NCBI GenBank assembly: GCA_905250125.1
Contig: CAJNOL010001417.1
Location: 1-64,000 of the forward strand
Length of the DNA: 64,000 nucleotides
Direction of reading: 5' to 3'
From: Rotaria sordida
Taxonomy: Eukaryota; Rotifera; Eurotatoria; Philodinida; Philodinidae
The notes beneath the pieces were generated by a model that saw only the letters and a list, made by a program, of their open reading frames with translations, did no database searches and was not told the origin of the DNA. Of this stretch, positions 35,501 through 47,205 are shown piece after piece. The first letter of the stretch is position 1, and the number at the start of each line of letters is the position of its first letter. The translations under genes and the position numbers were made by a program.

Positions 35501-38500
35501 CTATGGTAATGTAACATCAAACAATGAAGTATGACGTATATCAAAATTATCCTTATTAAAATCTGTAATTGGTGTCCATGAATGAAAAGTAACAGTCATG
35601 CTTGGTTGAAACATATGAAATCCATTTCGTGAAAAATAACCAGTTACATTAGCTGATATATCAAGCCATACAAATAAAGCTGGTCGATCAACAGTAATTG
35701 TTATATTAAAATCTGTTGGTCCTATCTGTTTAATACTTTCAATTTGAAGGTTAGGATTTAATAATTGATAATTTTTTGGTCGATTTAAAAATAAAGTTTG
35801 TCCTATTTGATGTTGATTATAATTTAATAAACAATGAATTATACATGGAGAATTATCTTGACAATCAACACGTTTCATTAATAATGAATAAGAATAATTC
35901 ATAGTATTTTGTACACCAAGTGAATTAAATAAAATATTATTTCCAAATGATAAACGAGGAGACAATGTATCTAACCCATAAATCGAACATAATAAATCAC
36001 CACGTGTATTATTGAGTAATTCATTAACAACATAAAATGAAACTTGAGCATTTTCATCTGTAACATTAGCTAAATAAGGTGTAAGCGTAGCAATAGGATA
36101 AACAGGTGCATACATATGACCAACATAATAATGACTCATTTTCCATTTTAATCCATATTCAATTGTTGCCCATGTTGGTGCTTGCCAAATATCATTTATT
36201 TGCCAATACATTAAGCCCATGGTATGACTAGAAAAAAAACAACAAAGAATAAAACATTTGTAGAAATAAAGGAAGTGGTATTTATACCCCCCCCCCCCGC
36301 AGATTTTTTTTCGCACAAATATTTTTTGGTTGTGAACAATATGAAGATGTAAAATTATTCAAGCAGATCTTAAACATTTTTAGTCTTAGCAAAAAAAAAT
36401 CAATATTTTAGAGAACGGTCATTTATATAGAAAGTATTTAGAGGTTTCTGTAGTCGAAAGTTGATTTTCATGTAAAATGAGTACGATATTCAGAATCAGC
36501 ATGAAAAATTACACTAGACAGTCTATTTTTCATTGTAAAATATTTTCCATGAAAATTCGACCCGTAGGAGACCAGGGGGAAAAATCCTATGGATAAAAGG
36601 TTGAGGGGGAGTAGGGATCAGATTTCCATGGAAAATATTTTACAATGAAAAATAGACTGTCTAATGTAATTTTTCATGCTGATTCTGAATACCATACTCA
36701 TTCTGCATAAAAACCAACTTTCGACTACAGAAACCTCTAAATACTCCCTATTTTCTAGTACTTTCCTATATAAATGACTGTTCTCTAAAGTATTGAGTTT
36801 TTTTGCTAAGTTTAAAAATTTCCAAGGTCTGGTTGGGTAATTTTACATCTTCATACTGCTCATAACCAAAAAATATTTGTGCGAAAAAAAACCTACGAGG
36901 AGGGGGAGGGGGGTATAAGCACCACTTCCTTTACCCTTGACTTGTTTTTGGATTAATCATATCTATTGATGAATGAAGTCGACAAAGATCACTTATACTT
37001 TTTAATGTCATAGCTTGATTTATTTGACTTAAATAAATTAATTGAGCAAAATTTCTCAATGAATCATTTGTTACTGGTAATGGTAAATTACTTTCAATAT
37101 GTTTCCTAGAAAATCAAAAAACAAAAAAAAAAAAAGAAATCAAAATAAATTTTCTTGATTAAATCAAAATAACAAACATCATTGCAGTTAATTGATTTTC
37201 TGAATGTTCACGATGTAAAATAAATGAACTATTAAAATTTAAATCCGATGAATTCATTGTCGTTTCATACCATGTATCTAAACTTGGTAATGATTGAATA
37301 CCTGTTTCAGATAGAAAACGAGTTATTGGATATGTTGTTGGATCCCATGAATCATCTTGATATCCATAAAAATGAACATCACCTAAAAAATTCGTTTTAA
37401 GAAAGAAAAAAAATAAAGCAAACTTTATTCTATTTTTATAATCTATACCATAAAGTGGATCTTGAGGATCTTTAGCAATATAATTTTCAACTATTGTTTC
37501 AAGACCATTTGATGGTGATGAAGTAACAAATGGTCGATTATTTCCTTTATCAACTTGTTTAACAGCATTCATAATTGTATCAACATATAATTTTCTATAA
37601 TCATCTTTTGTTTTATTCATTTTTTCTACTGGTACACTATACCAATTTTGTGCAACAGCAGCTTCATTTTCATTATTACCTGACCAAAGTGCAATAGATG
37701 GATGATGTTGAAGTCGTTTAACTTGATAAATAATTTCATCATGAACATTTGTTAAAAATGATTCATCAACAGGATAACTAAATTTTTAAATATAAGAAAA
37801 AAAAAACAAACAAATAATTTAAATAAACTTACAGACTACAAGCAAACATAAAATCATGCCATAACATTATACCTAAACGATCAGCTATTTCATAAAATGA
37901 ATCACGTTCATATATTCCACCACCCCATATACGTAACATATTCATATTAGATAATTGAGCTGAACGAAGTAAACGTTCAAGTTTTTCATCACTAACACGT
38001 TCTTGAAATGAATCTGGTGGTATCCAATTACTACCTTTTATAAATATAGGTTGAAAATTAATAGCAAAATAAAATGATGATCCATTTATTCCTGTTCCAT
38101 AGTCATGTTGAATAAGTTGAACTGTACGAAAACCAATTAAACGTGAACCAATTATATTGTCTTCATTTGATATAACTAAAGTATACAATGGTTGATCACC
38201 ATATCCATTTGGCCACCAATGTAATACTTGTTCATCTGGTATTGTTAAAAATATTGATAGATTATGATTAAGTGTTACTGTAGTTTCATATGACCATGTT
38301 GTATCGTGTAATATAAATTTGAATTTACTTGTAAATTGATCATTATTACTACTCAACATAACATCAACTTGCCAAGTTTTATCTACTGCATTATATGACG
38401 CAAGATTAACACTTTCAAGTTCAATAATTATATCTGTTGTATTTACACCTTCAAGATATATATTACCTGGAATACCAATTGGAGCAAAAGCTGGACCCTA

Positions 38501-40173
38501 GAATAGAAAAATATATTCAAAAATAAATAAATAATTGCTAGTAATAAATACAAATCATGTCTTTAACAATGAATATTAACATATCTATCGGATAATTTAG
38601 TAACAGCTAATAATCATTGAACTTCATCTCAAATTTGCTTGTCACGGTTTGTGCACTTTTTTTTTAATGTATTTAATAAAGTAATTGAAAAGGTCATTTA
38701 AAATTTCATCCTATTACGGTCATATAAATATAACTTAGATACAAAAAAAATATAATACTGATAAGAACCGATTAGCAAGTAAGAATCGAAATGGAGAAAG
38801 AATCAAATAGACAATGAAAGATGTAATTACAATCTATTAATAGATAAGATTGTATCCAGTCAGAATGATAAAAAAAAATCATTTTTCAACTTTCAATGCA
38901 AAAAAATCATGACAAGCAGACGGATAAATCCAATCTCTAATTCATCTTTAAATATATTGACAAATGACTACAAATTTAATACCAGAGAAGTCCCACAACA
39001 GATTAATTACTTTTGATTCTGGATATTTTAAAAAGAATTTGAGTCCTTAACTTATTGCTGTGTATACAGTAGTTTTTAAATGAATACCGTAGTTACCTTC
39101 AAGAAAAAACTCATTTTCGAATTTCGACTTGAAACTTTGCATAGAGACAGTTCTTAACGAGAGTAGTTCATTGTAAAAGTTTTAGATCATTTCGTTTTTC
39201 CTATCTTAAGATACAAATTCAAAGACCTAAAACTTTCACAATAAACTATTCTTGTTAAGATCTGTCTCTATACAAAGTTTTTAATCGAAATCTGAAAATG
39301 AGTTTTTCCTGAAAGGTACTACGGCATTTATTTAAAAATTATTGTATACACAGCAATAAGTTTAGAGAACAAATTCTTCTCAAGGTATTCATAGTTCACT
39401 AGAATGTACATACTACAGACTCTATATCGATTAATCTGTTAAGGAACTTTCCTCGTTATCGTAAGCTGTTCAATCAAATTTAAACATCGAATTTTCATTA
39501 AATCTTTACAAAATTTGAATTCATCTTAAATTCTATGAAGTAAATATTTTCTATTACTTATGAAAATATTCATTTGATCTTTACATATATAAATTCTTAC
39601 CCAATCCCAACTAAATGAACATGGTTCTTTTCGAATAAATTGTACATGACATTCACCATTTTGAACATTAGGTGTACATAGTGGTGGTACTGTGTCATTA
39701 TATGCATCAGCTTGTTTTAATGCATAAAGAACAGGAGATTCAAAATCAATTTGAATTTCATTTTCAAATTTTAAACATGAATTTGTTATATTAAATATAT
39801 ATGGTATAAACATACTATTAGTTCTACCAATAGGACATGTATTTAATGTTATATTAGCAACTGTATCAATTTGTTCGAAATGTATTGTAATTTGATTTGA
39901 AGCAAGAAAATCTGAAGTTAAATTAAATTTTTTTGTAAATATCCAATTAGTATGTATTAAATAACGTAAATCAACATCATTATAATCCATATATGGTTCA
40001 GGAATTTGATTTGCAGCTAAAAGTATTGTATGAATTGTACCAGGTATAGTACCTTGTGCTGTATGATTTATTTTATTAGTTATTGTCCAATCATTACCAA
40101 TTAATGAAATACGATTTGAATTTGATGATGAAATAAATAAGACGAATAAAAAATATACTAATTGTTGAAACAT
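35501..40173 (-). CDS. MANBA: Beta-mannosidase (GH2), lysosomal
   Basis: Cleaves terminal beta-1,4-mannose in N-glycan breakdown. Exons: 39601-40173, 37833-38497, 37449-37777, 37178-37382, 36935-37105, 35501-36227. They total 889 aa, all in phase (human about 879). The signal peptide covers about residues 1-19. Motifs: the jelly-roll domain, EPCSFSWDWGPAFAPIGIPG, VLHWWPNGYGDQPLY, KGSNWIPPDSF, MLRIWGGGIYERDSFYEIADRLGIMLWHDFMFACS. The acid/base Glu lies in LWSGNNENEAA (about 449) and the nucleophile Glu in FLSETGIQS (about 548). HTMGLMYWQINDIWQAPTWATIEYG closes the barrel. Both large introns (38498-39600 and 36228-36934) carry inverted-repeat insertions; the coding frame is intact. Many N-x-S/T sites fit a glycosylated lysosomal enzyme. 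Confidence 0.95.
36267..36933. repeat. Long inverted repeat in beta-mannosidase intron 5
   Basis: Left arm 36267-36551 and right arm 36625-36933 pair over about 285-300 nt around a 73-nt loop with CTGGTC and CCCCCTCA motifs. The outer ends are TAAAGGAAGTGGT and ACCACTTCCTTTA. The arms contain a run of C (about 13) on one side and a G-rich counterpart on the other. The right end coincides with the splice donor of exon 5 (GT at 36934-36933). Confidence 0.85.
39032..39380. repeat. Inverted repeat in beta-mannosidase intron 1
   Basis: Arms 39032-39192 and 39222-39380 share CTTATTGCTGTGTATACA, AAAACTCATTTTC and AGTTTTAG blocks in inverted order with scattered mismatches. The loop is about 30 nt. 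It fills part of the 1.1-kb first intron. Confidence 0.8.
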
Positions 40174-41308
40174 TTATGAAATTTATTCAATTTCTAATTC
40201 GAATAAATGAAGATGTAGAATTTCAAATAAAAGTATAAAGTTCACTTGCACAGGTCTATATATAAAAATCTTATCAAAATAAATGATATCTTTTCTTTTT
40301 TAGATTTCGTGGTTGTGTCGTTTGGTTTTTTTTTCTTGATATTTTTTTCAAGTTTAACTTCTTCTAGAAGAAATAGAATAATTGATATCAATGATAAGAT
40401 GGTGTTAATATCTATATACCTCTAAGAAATTCTTCAAAAAAAAAAAAACTTTATCTTTATTGTTATCACTTGTCGAATTGCTGATGTTCAATGAATTTAT
40501 CTAAAGAAAATTTCGAACATTGAAATATTTGATTAATTGATTAAAATGAAAAATAGCAATTTTATTCTATCATAATCTGCTTTCATATTTAAGAATTATC
40601 AAGAAGTGCATAAATGCTCAGGGAGGTCTCGAGATCATCAGGATTGACCGTTGTTTTTTTTTTCGAGGATCGGTAAAATAATAAAAAAATTGAAACTCCA
40701 CTGAAGGAAAGCGAAAATTTTTCAAGATTATGAAACCTATTGTAAAAAGCTTAATATAGATTTAGTATAATACAACACATTATATCGTTATTTATCTTGA
40801 AGTTAACCATGACGTATGCGTGTATTCTATTCAACAGCATAAAATATAACCTACCTTTTGATCTGTTGATAAAAATAAAGATAAAAATCGACCAACAAGA
40901 CAAGATACAACTTAGAAATATAACATGCTCGGTTGTTTTTCTTTTTTGAATAACACCACAATGCAATTAGCTAGAGACTTAAAATTTCTATTTTACTATA
41001 ATAATTGTCCGAAACTACTGAAAAAAGTTTTATAATAACAAAAATTTGTAATTTCTCTTTAAAATAGGATAACTTTAACATTTTATCTTGTTTAAGGGTA
41101 TTGTCTATCTATAACATATGAATCAATTGTCTTCCTAAGTTAAACCTCAAGAATAAGAATATTTCATTACAAATTCAATCAAATTTGAAGACGTAAGTAC
41201 CTGATACTCATCCATTAATTTTTACATAAACCGCAGATCTCGGACTATTTGCATTGTGAAGTTAGTCAAAAGCTAATAGAGTACATTCAACTTATAAAAG
41301 AGTAGCAG

Positions 41309-41543
41309 CAGGCCTCGAAATGGACTGCCCGGCCCGACGATTTTATTCTTTTTTTCACATAACTTTTTCTAAGATTTGTCTTACTCCTGAAGAGGGATAG
41401 GAGGAAGTTTCTCCACGCTACCTTCCTTAATCATAACTTTTTATAAAAGCCGAAAAATATGGAATAACTGTCTATTGAGAAAAAAAATCTCTGTAAACGA
41501 AGGTTCTTTCAGGCCATAAAAAGTGGCCCGATTTCGAGACCTA
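41309..41543. mobile_element. hAT-like MITE, older copy
   Basis: The ends CAGGCCTCGAAAT and ATTTCGAGACCTA are imperfect inverted repeats, and further in GCCCGGCCC faces GTGGCCC. The flanks AGTAGCAG and GGTAGTAG match at 6 of 8 positions, which fits a decayed 8-bp target duplication. It is non-coding, 235 bp long. Confidence 0.6.
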
Positions 41544-41640
41544 GGTAGTAGTTATAATATCTCATGTGTGAGGAATAGTCATTTGAAAATTATTCAAGTA
41601 TCGAATTATAAAAAAAAAGAGATTTCTGTTTGTACAAGAA

Positions 41641-41870
41641 CAGGGTTCCCGATTAGGGGGGAGGGGCTTCCCCCCAAAATTTCAGACTTTCTGCGACAAT
41701 TTTAAAGTGCAGTTCAGCAGAAAGTCAATGTTATTTCTGCCAAACCTCTTGCAGAAAGAAGACTTTTTTTTACAAAAAAAATATCGACTTTCTGCGAAAA
41801 AAATTATAGACTTTCTGCCAAATTTTTAGCTCCCCCCGCCCCCCACTCCCAAAAACAATCGGGAACCCTG
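41641..41870. mobile_element. hAT-like MITE with perfect 8-bp target duplication
   Basis: A 230-bp element with terminal inverted repeats CAGGGTTCCCGATT and AATCGGGAACCCTG. It is flanked by perfect 8-bp direct repeats TACAAGAA (41633-41640 and 41871-41878). The CAGGG...CCCTG ends and 8-bp duplication are hallmarks of the hAT superfamily. The interior has several GACTTTCTGC repeats and G/C-runs but no transposase, so it is non-autonomous. Confidence 0.88.
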
Positions 41871-41907
41871 TACAAGAATTATTAATTTCATTTGGAGAAA
41901 AATAAAA

Positions 41908-42903
41908 CAATAGTTCTACTATCGGAATTTTAAAAGAAGGTACCTGGAAAAAAAGCTTATAACTTTCGAACGAAAAGTCATAGTGACCTGCGGTTTTCAG
42001 CAATCGATAGAAGATTATAGGGGGGCACATTTTTATATAAAAATCAAGGTTTAAATAATCGATGATTGTGGAATCATTGAAAGAGTAGGCTCGTTATTTG
42101 GTGAAATCTCAGCAGAACAAGTTGAAACTTTCAGCCTATATAGGTCCACTGTACCCTAATCTTCGCTGAAAATATCATCGATAAATCTTGTAATGACGAG
42201 GAATGGTGAGCCAATCATCATCTGGCCTTACATAAGACTTTCATTCACTCAAGATATTAGGAAATGGCCCCAACTTTTGGCTGAATAAATATTATAATCT
42301 AGACTTCATATCTATGCAAAAGCATCGCACTTTGATCGTAAATATGTACGGAAATAGCCAAAATTCGACGAAGAAATGATTTTCATACAGTAAGTATTTT
42401 AAAACAAATCTTTCCAACTTTCTTAAGAGAAATGCAGAATTTAGTAATATTTTCATCGTCTCTTCTCGTTCATTTAATCAAACTATGATATAATTGCATA
42501 GATATGAAGTCTACAGACTTGATATTTATTCAGCCAAAATTTGAGGCCATTTCCTAATATTTTGAGTGAATGAGAGTCTTATGTAAGGCCAGATGATGAC
42601 TGACTCACCATTCCTTGTCATTACAAGATTTATCAATGATATTTTCAGCGAAGATTTGGATACAGTGAGGCTATATATGCTGAATGTTTCAGCTTGTTCT
42701 GCTGAGATTTCACCAAATAACGAGCCTACTCTTTCAATGATTCCACAATCACCGATTATTGAAACCTTGATTTTTATATAAAAATGTGCCCCCCTATAAT
42801 CTTCTATCGATTGCTGAAAACCCCAGGTCGCTATGACTTTTCGTTCGAAAGTTATAAGTTTTTTTTCCAGGTGCCTTCTTTTAAAATTCCGATAGTAGTT
42901 GTG
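41908..42903. repeat. Long inverted repeat (about 410-bp arms)
   Basis: Arms 41908-42319 and 42495-42903 are closely matching inverted copies (for example AAGTCATAGTGACC versus GGTCGCTATGACTT, and AGGAAATGGCC in both orientations). The loop is about 175 nt. Apparent open frames inside are shadows of the repeat. Confidence 0.88.
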
Positions 42904-42961
42904 AGTTTTTGATATGTAAGAGATAAATTATTTATGAGAATAATATAATTATACTCTCTCC

Positions 42962-43902
42962 CACTTCAATACATAGAATAATACTTACTTTATATTAACA
43001 ACGAATGATATTGATTTACTACTCGTATATATATATATATATATATGATTATCTGATACCCCGGTTCCTTTGTTATTTGAAGTAAGAAAATGAAGAACAC
43101 TGAAAAATGACTATAATATAATTATAAGCCTCTTTTGTAAAATGATATTTTATCTATTTTTAAATTATGACACACACACACACACTTTTCAATTTTAACA
43201 TTTTTTTGTGATGATAATTGTTTTTTTTTATTCTTGAATACAAAGAACATTAACTTATTGTCCTAGCATAATGAAAATGAAGATATGAAAAATATTTTAC
43301 CAATTTTTAAGTAAAAATCTTGAAACAAACTATCGAGAAGAATACATCTGTATTAATAACACTGAAATATGAAACTTCTATTTTATTCTAACAACGTTAC
43401 GTTGATAAAAAACCATTTTTCAATTTGCTCTACCTAACTTCACTAGCAGATTTGTTTTATAAGTTAAAATTACACTTATAATCCAAAATTTTAACAAAAA
43501 TCTTACACAGGACAAAAGATTTTACTAGTAATTATGAAACTACATATCAGTACTAATGATATTATTTCTTAGCAAATGACGAAAACTTTTAAAATATTTC
43601 AAATTTTAAAATTTTGAAGTAAAACATTCGAAATAAAATCTTATATGTCATAGAAAATAGTTATTATTATAATAAAACTTTATAACGAACAGATGTGTCA
43701 TACTTAAAGAAAAAAAGCCAACATATCATTTTACAAAAGAGAGCTTATAATTTAGATTATAGTCACTTTTCTCATTTCAAATAACAAAAGATGAAAGAAA
43801 GAAATCTGAATATCAGATAATCATACATCTATATACGAGTAGCAGCAGATCAATCTCATTTGTTATTAATACACGATGAGCATTATTCTCTATATTCAAG
43901 TG
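42962..43902. repeat. Diverged inverted repeat with large spacer
   Basis: Arms about 42962-43172 and 43695-43902 share ATACGAGTAG/CTACTCGTAT, ATGATTATCTGATA and TTTTGTAAAATGATAT blocks in inverted order. The spacer is about 520 nt. A TA microsatellite (43026-43048) and CA repeat (43171-43186) lie in the left arm. Confidence 0.7.
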
Positions 43903-44681
43903 TAGGAAACTCTTTGACCCTGTAGAAATCATAAGAAAAATTTTTAAAAATCTTTCAAATATCAAACCATAGAATTATACTCATTATTTGTTTTTTTACT
44001 CATTAGACAATACAAAAAAAAATCCTATGTATACAAACAATAACATTATATAAGAAAACAAAAATATACTATATATTTGTCTTTTTTTCTTTTTCTTCTT
44101 TGTTGATTCAAAATGAATACAATCTGATCCTAATGAAAATACAAAATAACCATCATCATTTTCAATTTGTTTTTGTTTCCACATCTTCCTATTTTGATAA
44201 AGAATTTAATTTTGTTTTAAATCTAATGGTGTTGAACCTAAAACAAAAAAAAAACAAGACATTTTTTGATATTCAACCAGGTAATAACTAACTATACTGA
44301 ACTTTCGACTGGAGATTTTTGTTTTTTTTGTTCGAAACAGATCGTGAGTTAAAAAGAAAACGACAAAACTATTTCCTCGTGATATACACAAGGCAGCAGT
44401 GAATGGATTCCGTGAGTTCTGAGCTCTCGAAAAGATTTGGATTTCGATTCTCTCCACACACACATAGCGGCACTTATATTTGAATATCTACGAAAAAGAT
44501 TTGGTATCCCAAATTTCTAAATCCATAGATTGAATTTATTATTCTTGATGGTATAAGGGATGACACTTTATCTTTATTTTACTCTGAAAAAGTAAAGTAC
44601 ACAAACAACATATTTCATATTTCGATAAAAAAAACAAGATCTTATAAGATGAGTATGAATTAGTACATAATACGAATTATG

Positions 44682-44939
44682 TTAAGCAATAAAATAAGTA
44701 CTAGTGATGAGTTCGCCGCCAACTTTCTTAGTAATGTGAGGAATGACGCAATGTTGTAATGACAAGTTCAGTATTAATGCATCATCTTTATCCATATTTA
44801 TTAGAAAATAAATAAATTCAATTATCAATTGTTTACTTTGTAATTCAATATTATTAAGTAAAAGTTTTTGTACTTCTTCTCATGTTATTTTATATGTTAC
44901 TTTAGACATATTTGTAAGAATATCTATTAATACTTTAAC
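44682..44939 (-). pseudogene. Possible coding relic, unrecognised
   Basis: The minus strand reads for about 85 codons with one internal TGA. It has coding-like composition, with helical segments such as EEVQKLLLNNIELQ and LIIEFIYFLINMDKDDA. I do not recognise a family and there is no good start codon. It may be a gene fragment or chance; only composition supports it. Confidence 0.2.
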
Positions 44940-44986
44940 ATTACATTTGTTTTAAAATTTTTAGCATCTTTCTAAATAAAATTCAA

Positions 44987-45202
44987 ATGAAAAAGTTAGA
45001 AAAACTCCATCATATGACAATACCTATTGAAGATGGTATTAAACCAAATGGCGATACAATCATTAGAGAAGGTAGATTAGAAGTAATCGATGATGCCACA
45101 AAACAATTACTATTTGAAAATAAAATAAATGAAAACTGCAATTACTTCGTTGTAGATATCAATAAAGAAAAAAAATGGTCATTCGTTTTTTTAAGAACAT
45201 AA
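44987..45202 (+). CDS. Short unrecognised open frame
   Basis: A 71-residue frame (MKKLEKLHHMTIPIEDG at the start) that stays open upstream to a TTTTTAG acceptor-like site near 44964, so it could be a last exon. Its composition is balanced compared with the random frames around it (IREGRLEVIDDATKQLLF). No domain, signal peptide or homologue is recognised. It may be a gene fragment within the repeat-rich desert. Confidence 0.25.
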   Translation: MKKLEKLHHMTIPIEDGIKPNGDTIIREGRLEVIDDATKQLLFENKINENCNYFVVDINKEKKWSFVFLRT

Positions 45203-47205
45203 TTCAATAGTTATGAAATTTTCCTAAATGTCACAGCTAGCACAGAAAATTTAAATAATGTTTGGCAGAAGAGCATTCTTCATCATAATAGCAACACGAT
45301 GGTGAATTTAGACGGAAGCACTGGGGGGATGATCGATCCTTCCTTTCGAACTACTTTTCAATTTTTCTCAGCAGAAAAGATGTCCAAAATTGAGTCGATA
45401 TGAACTCTTATTTGACTTGAAGATACGTTTTGTAACTATAATCATTTCCATTTACCAAAAAACCTCAATCCGCCACTGCGGTAGTAGCAGCTTTTTTTTT
45501 GAAGAACAGTGCAAAACTGTATGAATTTGCAGGGAATTTCAGTGTATACAAATGCAAGGCTTTGAAACTTGATGAATCTCATGGATTAGTAATAACAGTT
45601 CTAGTTCAGTATAGTCACAGCAGACTAATTCGAAACATTTTTCGAATACCATCACGACAGACATCTCTATTTAGTAGTTAAGCACATTTCTTAGCGAGCG
45701 ATTTGACTATGTTTCTGATGATTTGAAAGGAAAATTTAAACACTTATGAGGTTTTTCTTTTTGTTAATTTCAATTAATAGGGTTTGAGGATACTCTCTCT
45801 TTTCGAAGTTTCCGGAGAACTGCTCATCAGAAAAATTTGCAATTTTCAGAACGAATAGATCTTGACGAGTAGAATAAAAATTGTCATGAACTCAAGGTTC
45901 TCGAATGCTATCTTCCATGAGATACTGAGATTACAATGTCCAAAAATGCACATCCCTCGTTTCTCTGAGATGCTATATTCGATCGAGTTGAAAGTTTTTT
46001 TTTTTAAGAAGTATGAAACACTATTTAGTATAGATATTTTTTGTCCTTCGAATAAAAAATGCTAAAAAATATTAAAGGTATCCTAAAAAAATGCATGCTT
46101 TTTTAATAGAGCTACCAAAAATCAGTAGAAGGAATGTACTCAGTAGATAAATTCTACTTCAGACTACACAATGGCAATAAAAATTTTGGGTCATGAAAGA
46201 GGTGGATGTGATACCATTAAACAAGATTTAATTAAACAAAACAATTGAGATATAAATGTAAATTGATATACGAACTTTTAATTTAATAGAAAAATAATAT
46301 GAGGAAACTTTCGAGTATTTGTATATGTGCTTGAAATGATCCTTTGTATCTGTGATTGCAAATGTGTAGATTTATAATTTGTTCGAAATAGTAAATATCT
46401 CTTAACAAAAGGAAACTTTTTTCGACCTCTTCATAACTGTTTCTTATCGAATTATAATTCATTTACAGTGTTCGTATTATCTCTTTAGTTTATAATAAAA
46501 TTAATATTCTCAAATATTTTATCTATTTCCATCGCCTAGATTATATCGTAAAATTTTGTACATTCAAAAAAATTTTTCTTACATATTTGATGATTGATTA
46601 ATAGTTTTTTACTGTTGTACAATCATTTTTTACAATATCATATAATTCTTTTAAGATATTGAGATAACATAAGCTAAAGAAAAAAAAAGATAGTATTGAG
46701 AGACGACATTTATAAATAAAATAATACCAACTTCAACAGATTTTTCCCATTTAAATTCTTTTGATCAGTTCGATTATTAGGTGCTTCATGTTTTATTCAT
46801 AACGTCTTTTTTTCTTGTGTTACTGAACTTGTATAATCTTCATCATCCTTCAAATAAGTATTTATTCTCTTCAAATAGAATTATATCTACAGCGAAGATA
46901 GTTTCAAATGTTTTGTATCTAATATTGAATCGCCTCCTAATAAGTCACCATTATTCACAACATTTATTTCATTCACTTTTACTGATAATCATATTGGTGT
47001 AAGCATTATACCATATTGAATTATTATTCAAAAGATGTCATTGTAAGTCATGAATGAAATCGAATAGTTTGTTTGATGAAAGCACCATCACAACACGAAT
47101 AAAAATGGCTGGTAATCAAGGTTATTGAATACATTTGTTCTTTATAAATATTAACAAAGATTACTTCAAGTGCGAAGACTGATAAATTCCATTTGAAAAT
47201 TGAAA

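Larger units (their letters stand above)
40174..47205. other. Seven-kilobase gene desert rich in foldback and MITE elements
   Basis: No well-supported gene lies between beta-mannosidase and the coiled-coil gene. It holds two hAT-like MITEs (41309-41543, 41641-41870), two long inverted repeats (41908-42903, 42962-43902) and two weak coding-like fragments near 44.7-45.2 kb, listed separately. The segments 40174-41300 and 45203-47205 show nothing I can name. Confidence 0.55.

Noticed and set aside
41523..42781. Open frames inside the MITEs and the foldback
   Set aside because: They overlap terminal repeats and repeat arms and show no protein motifs.
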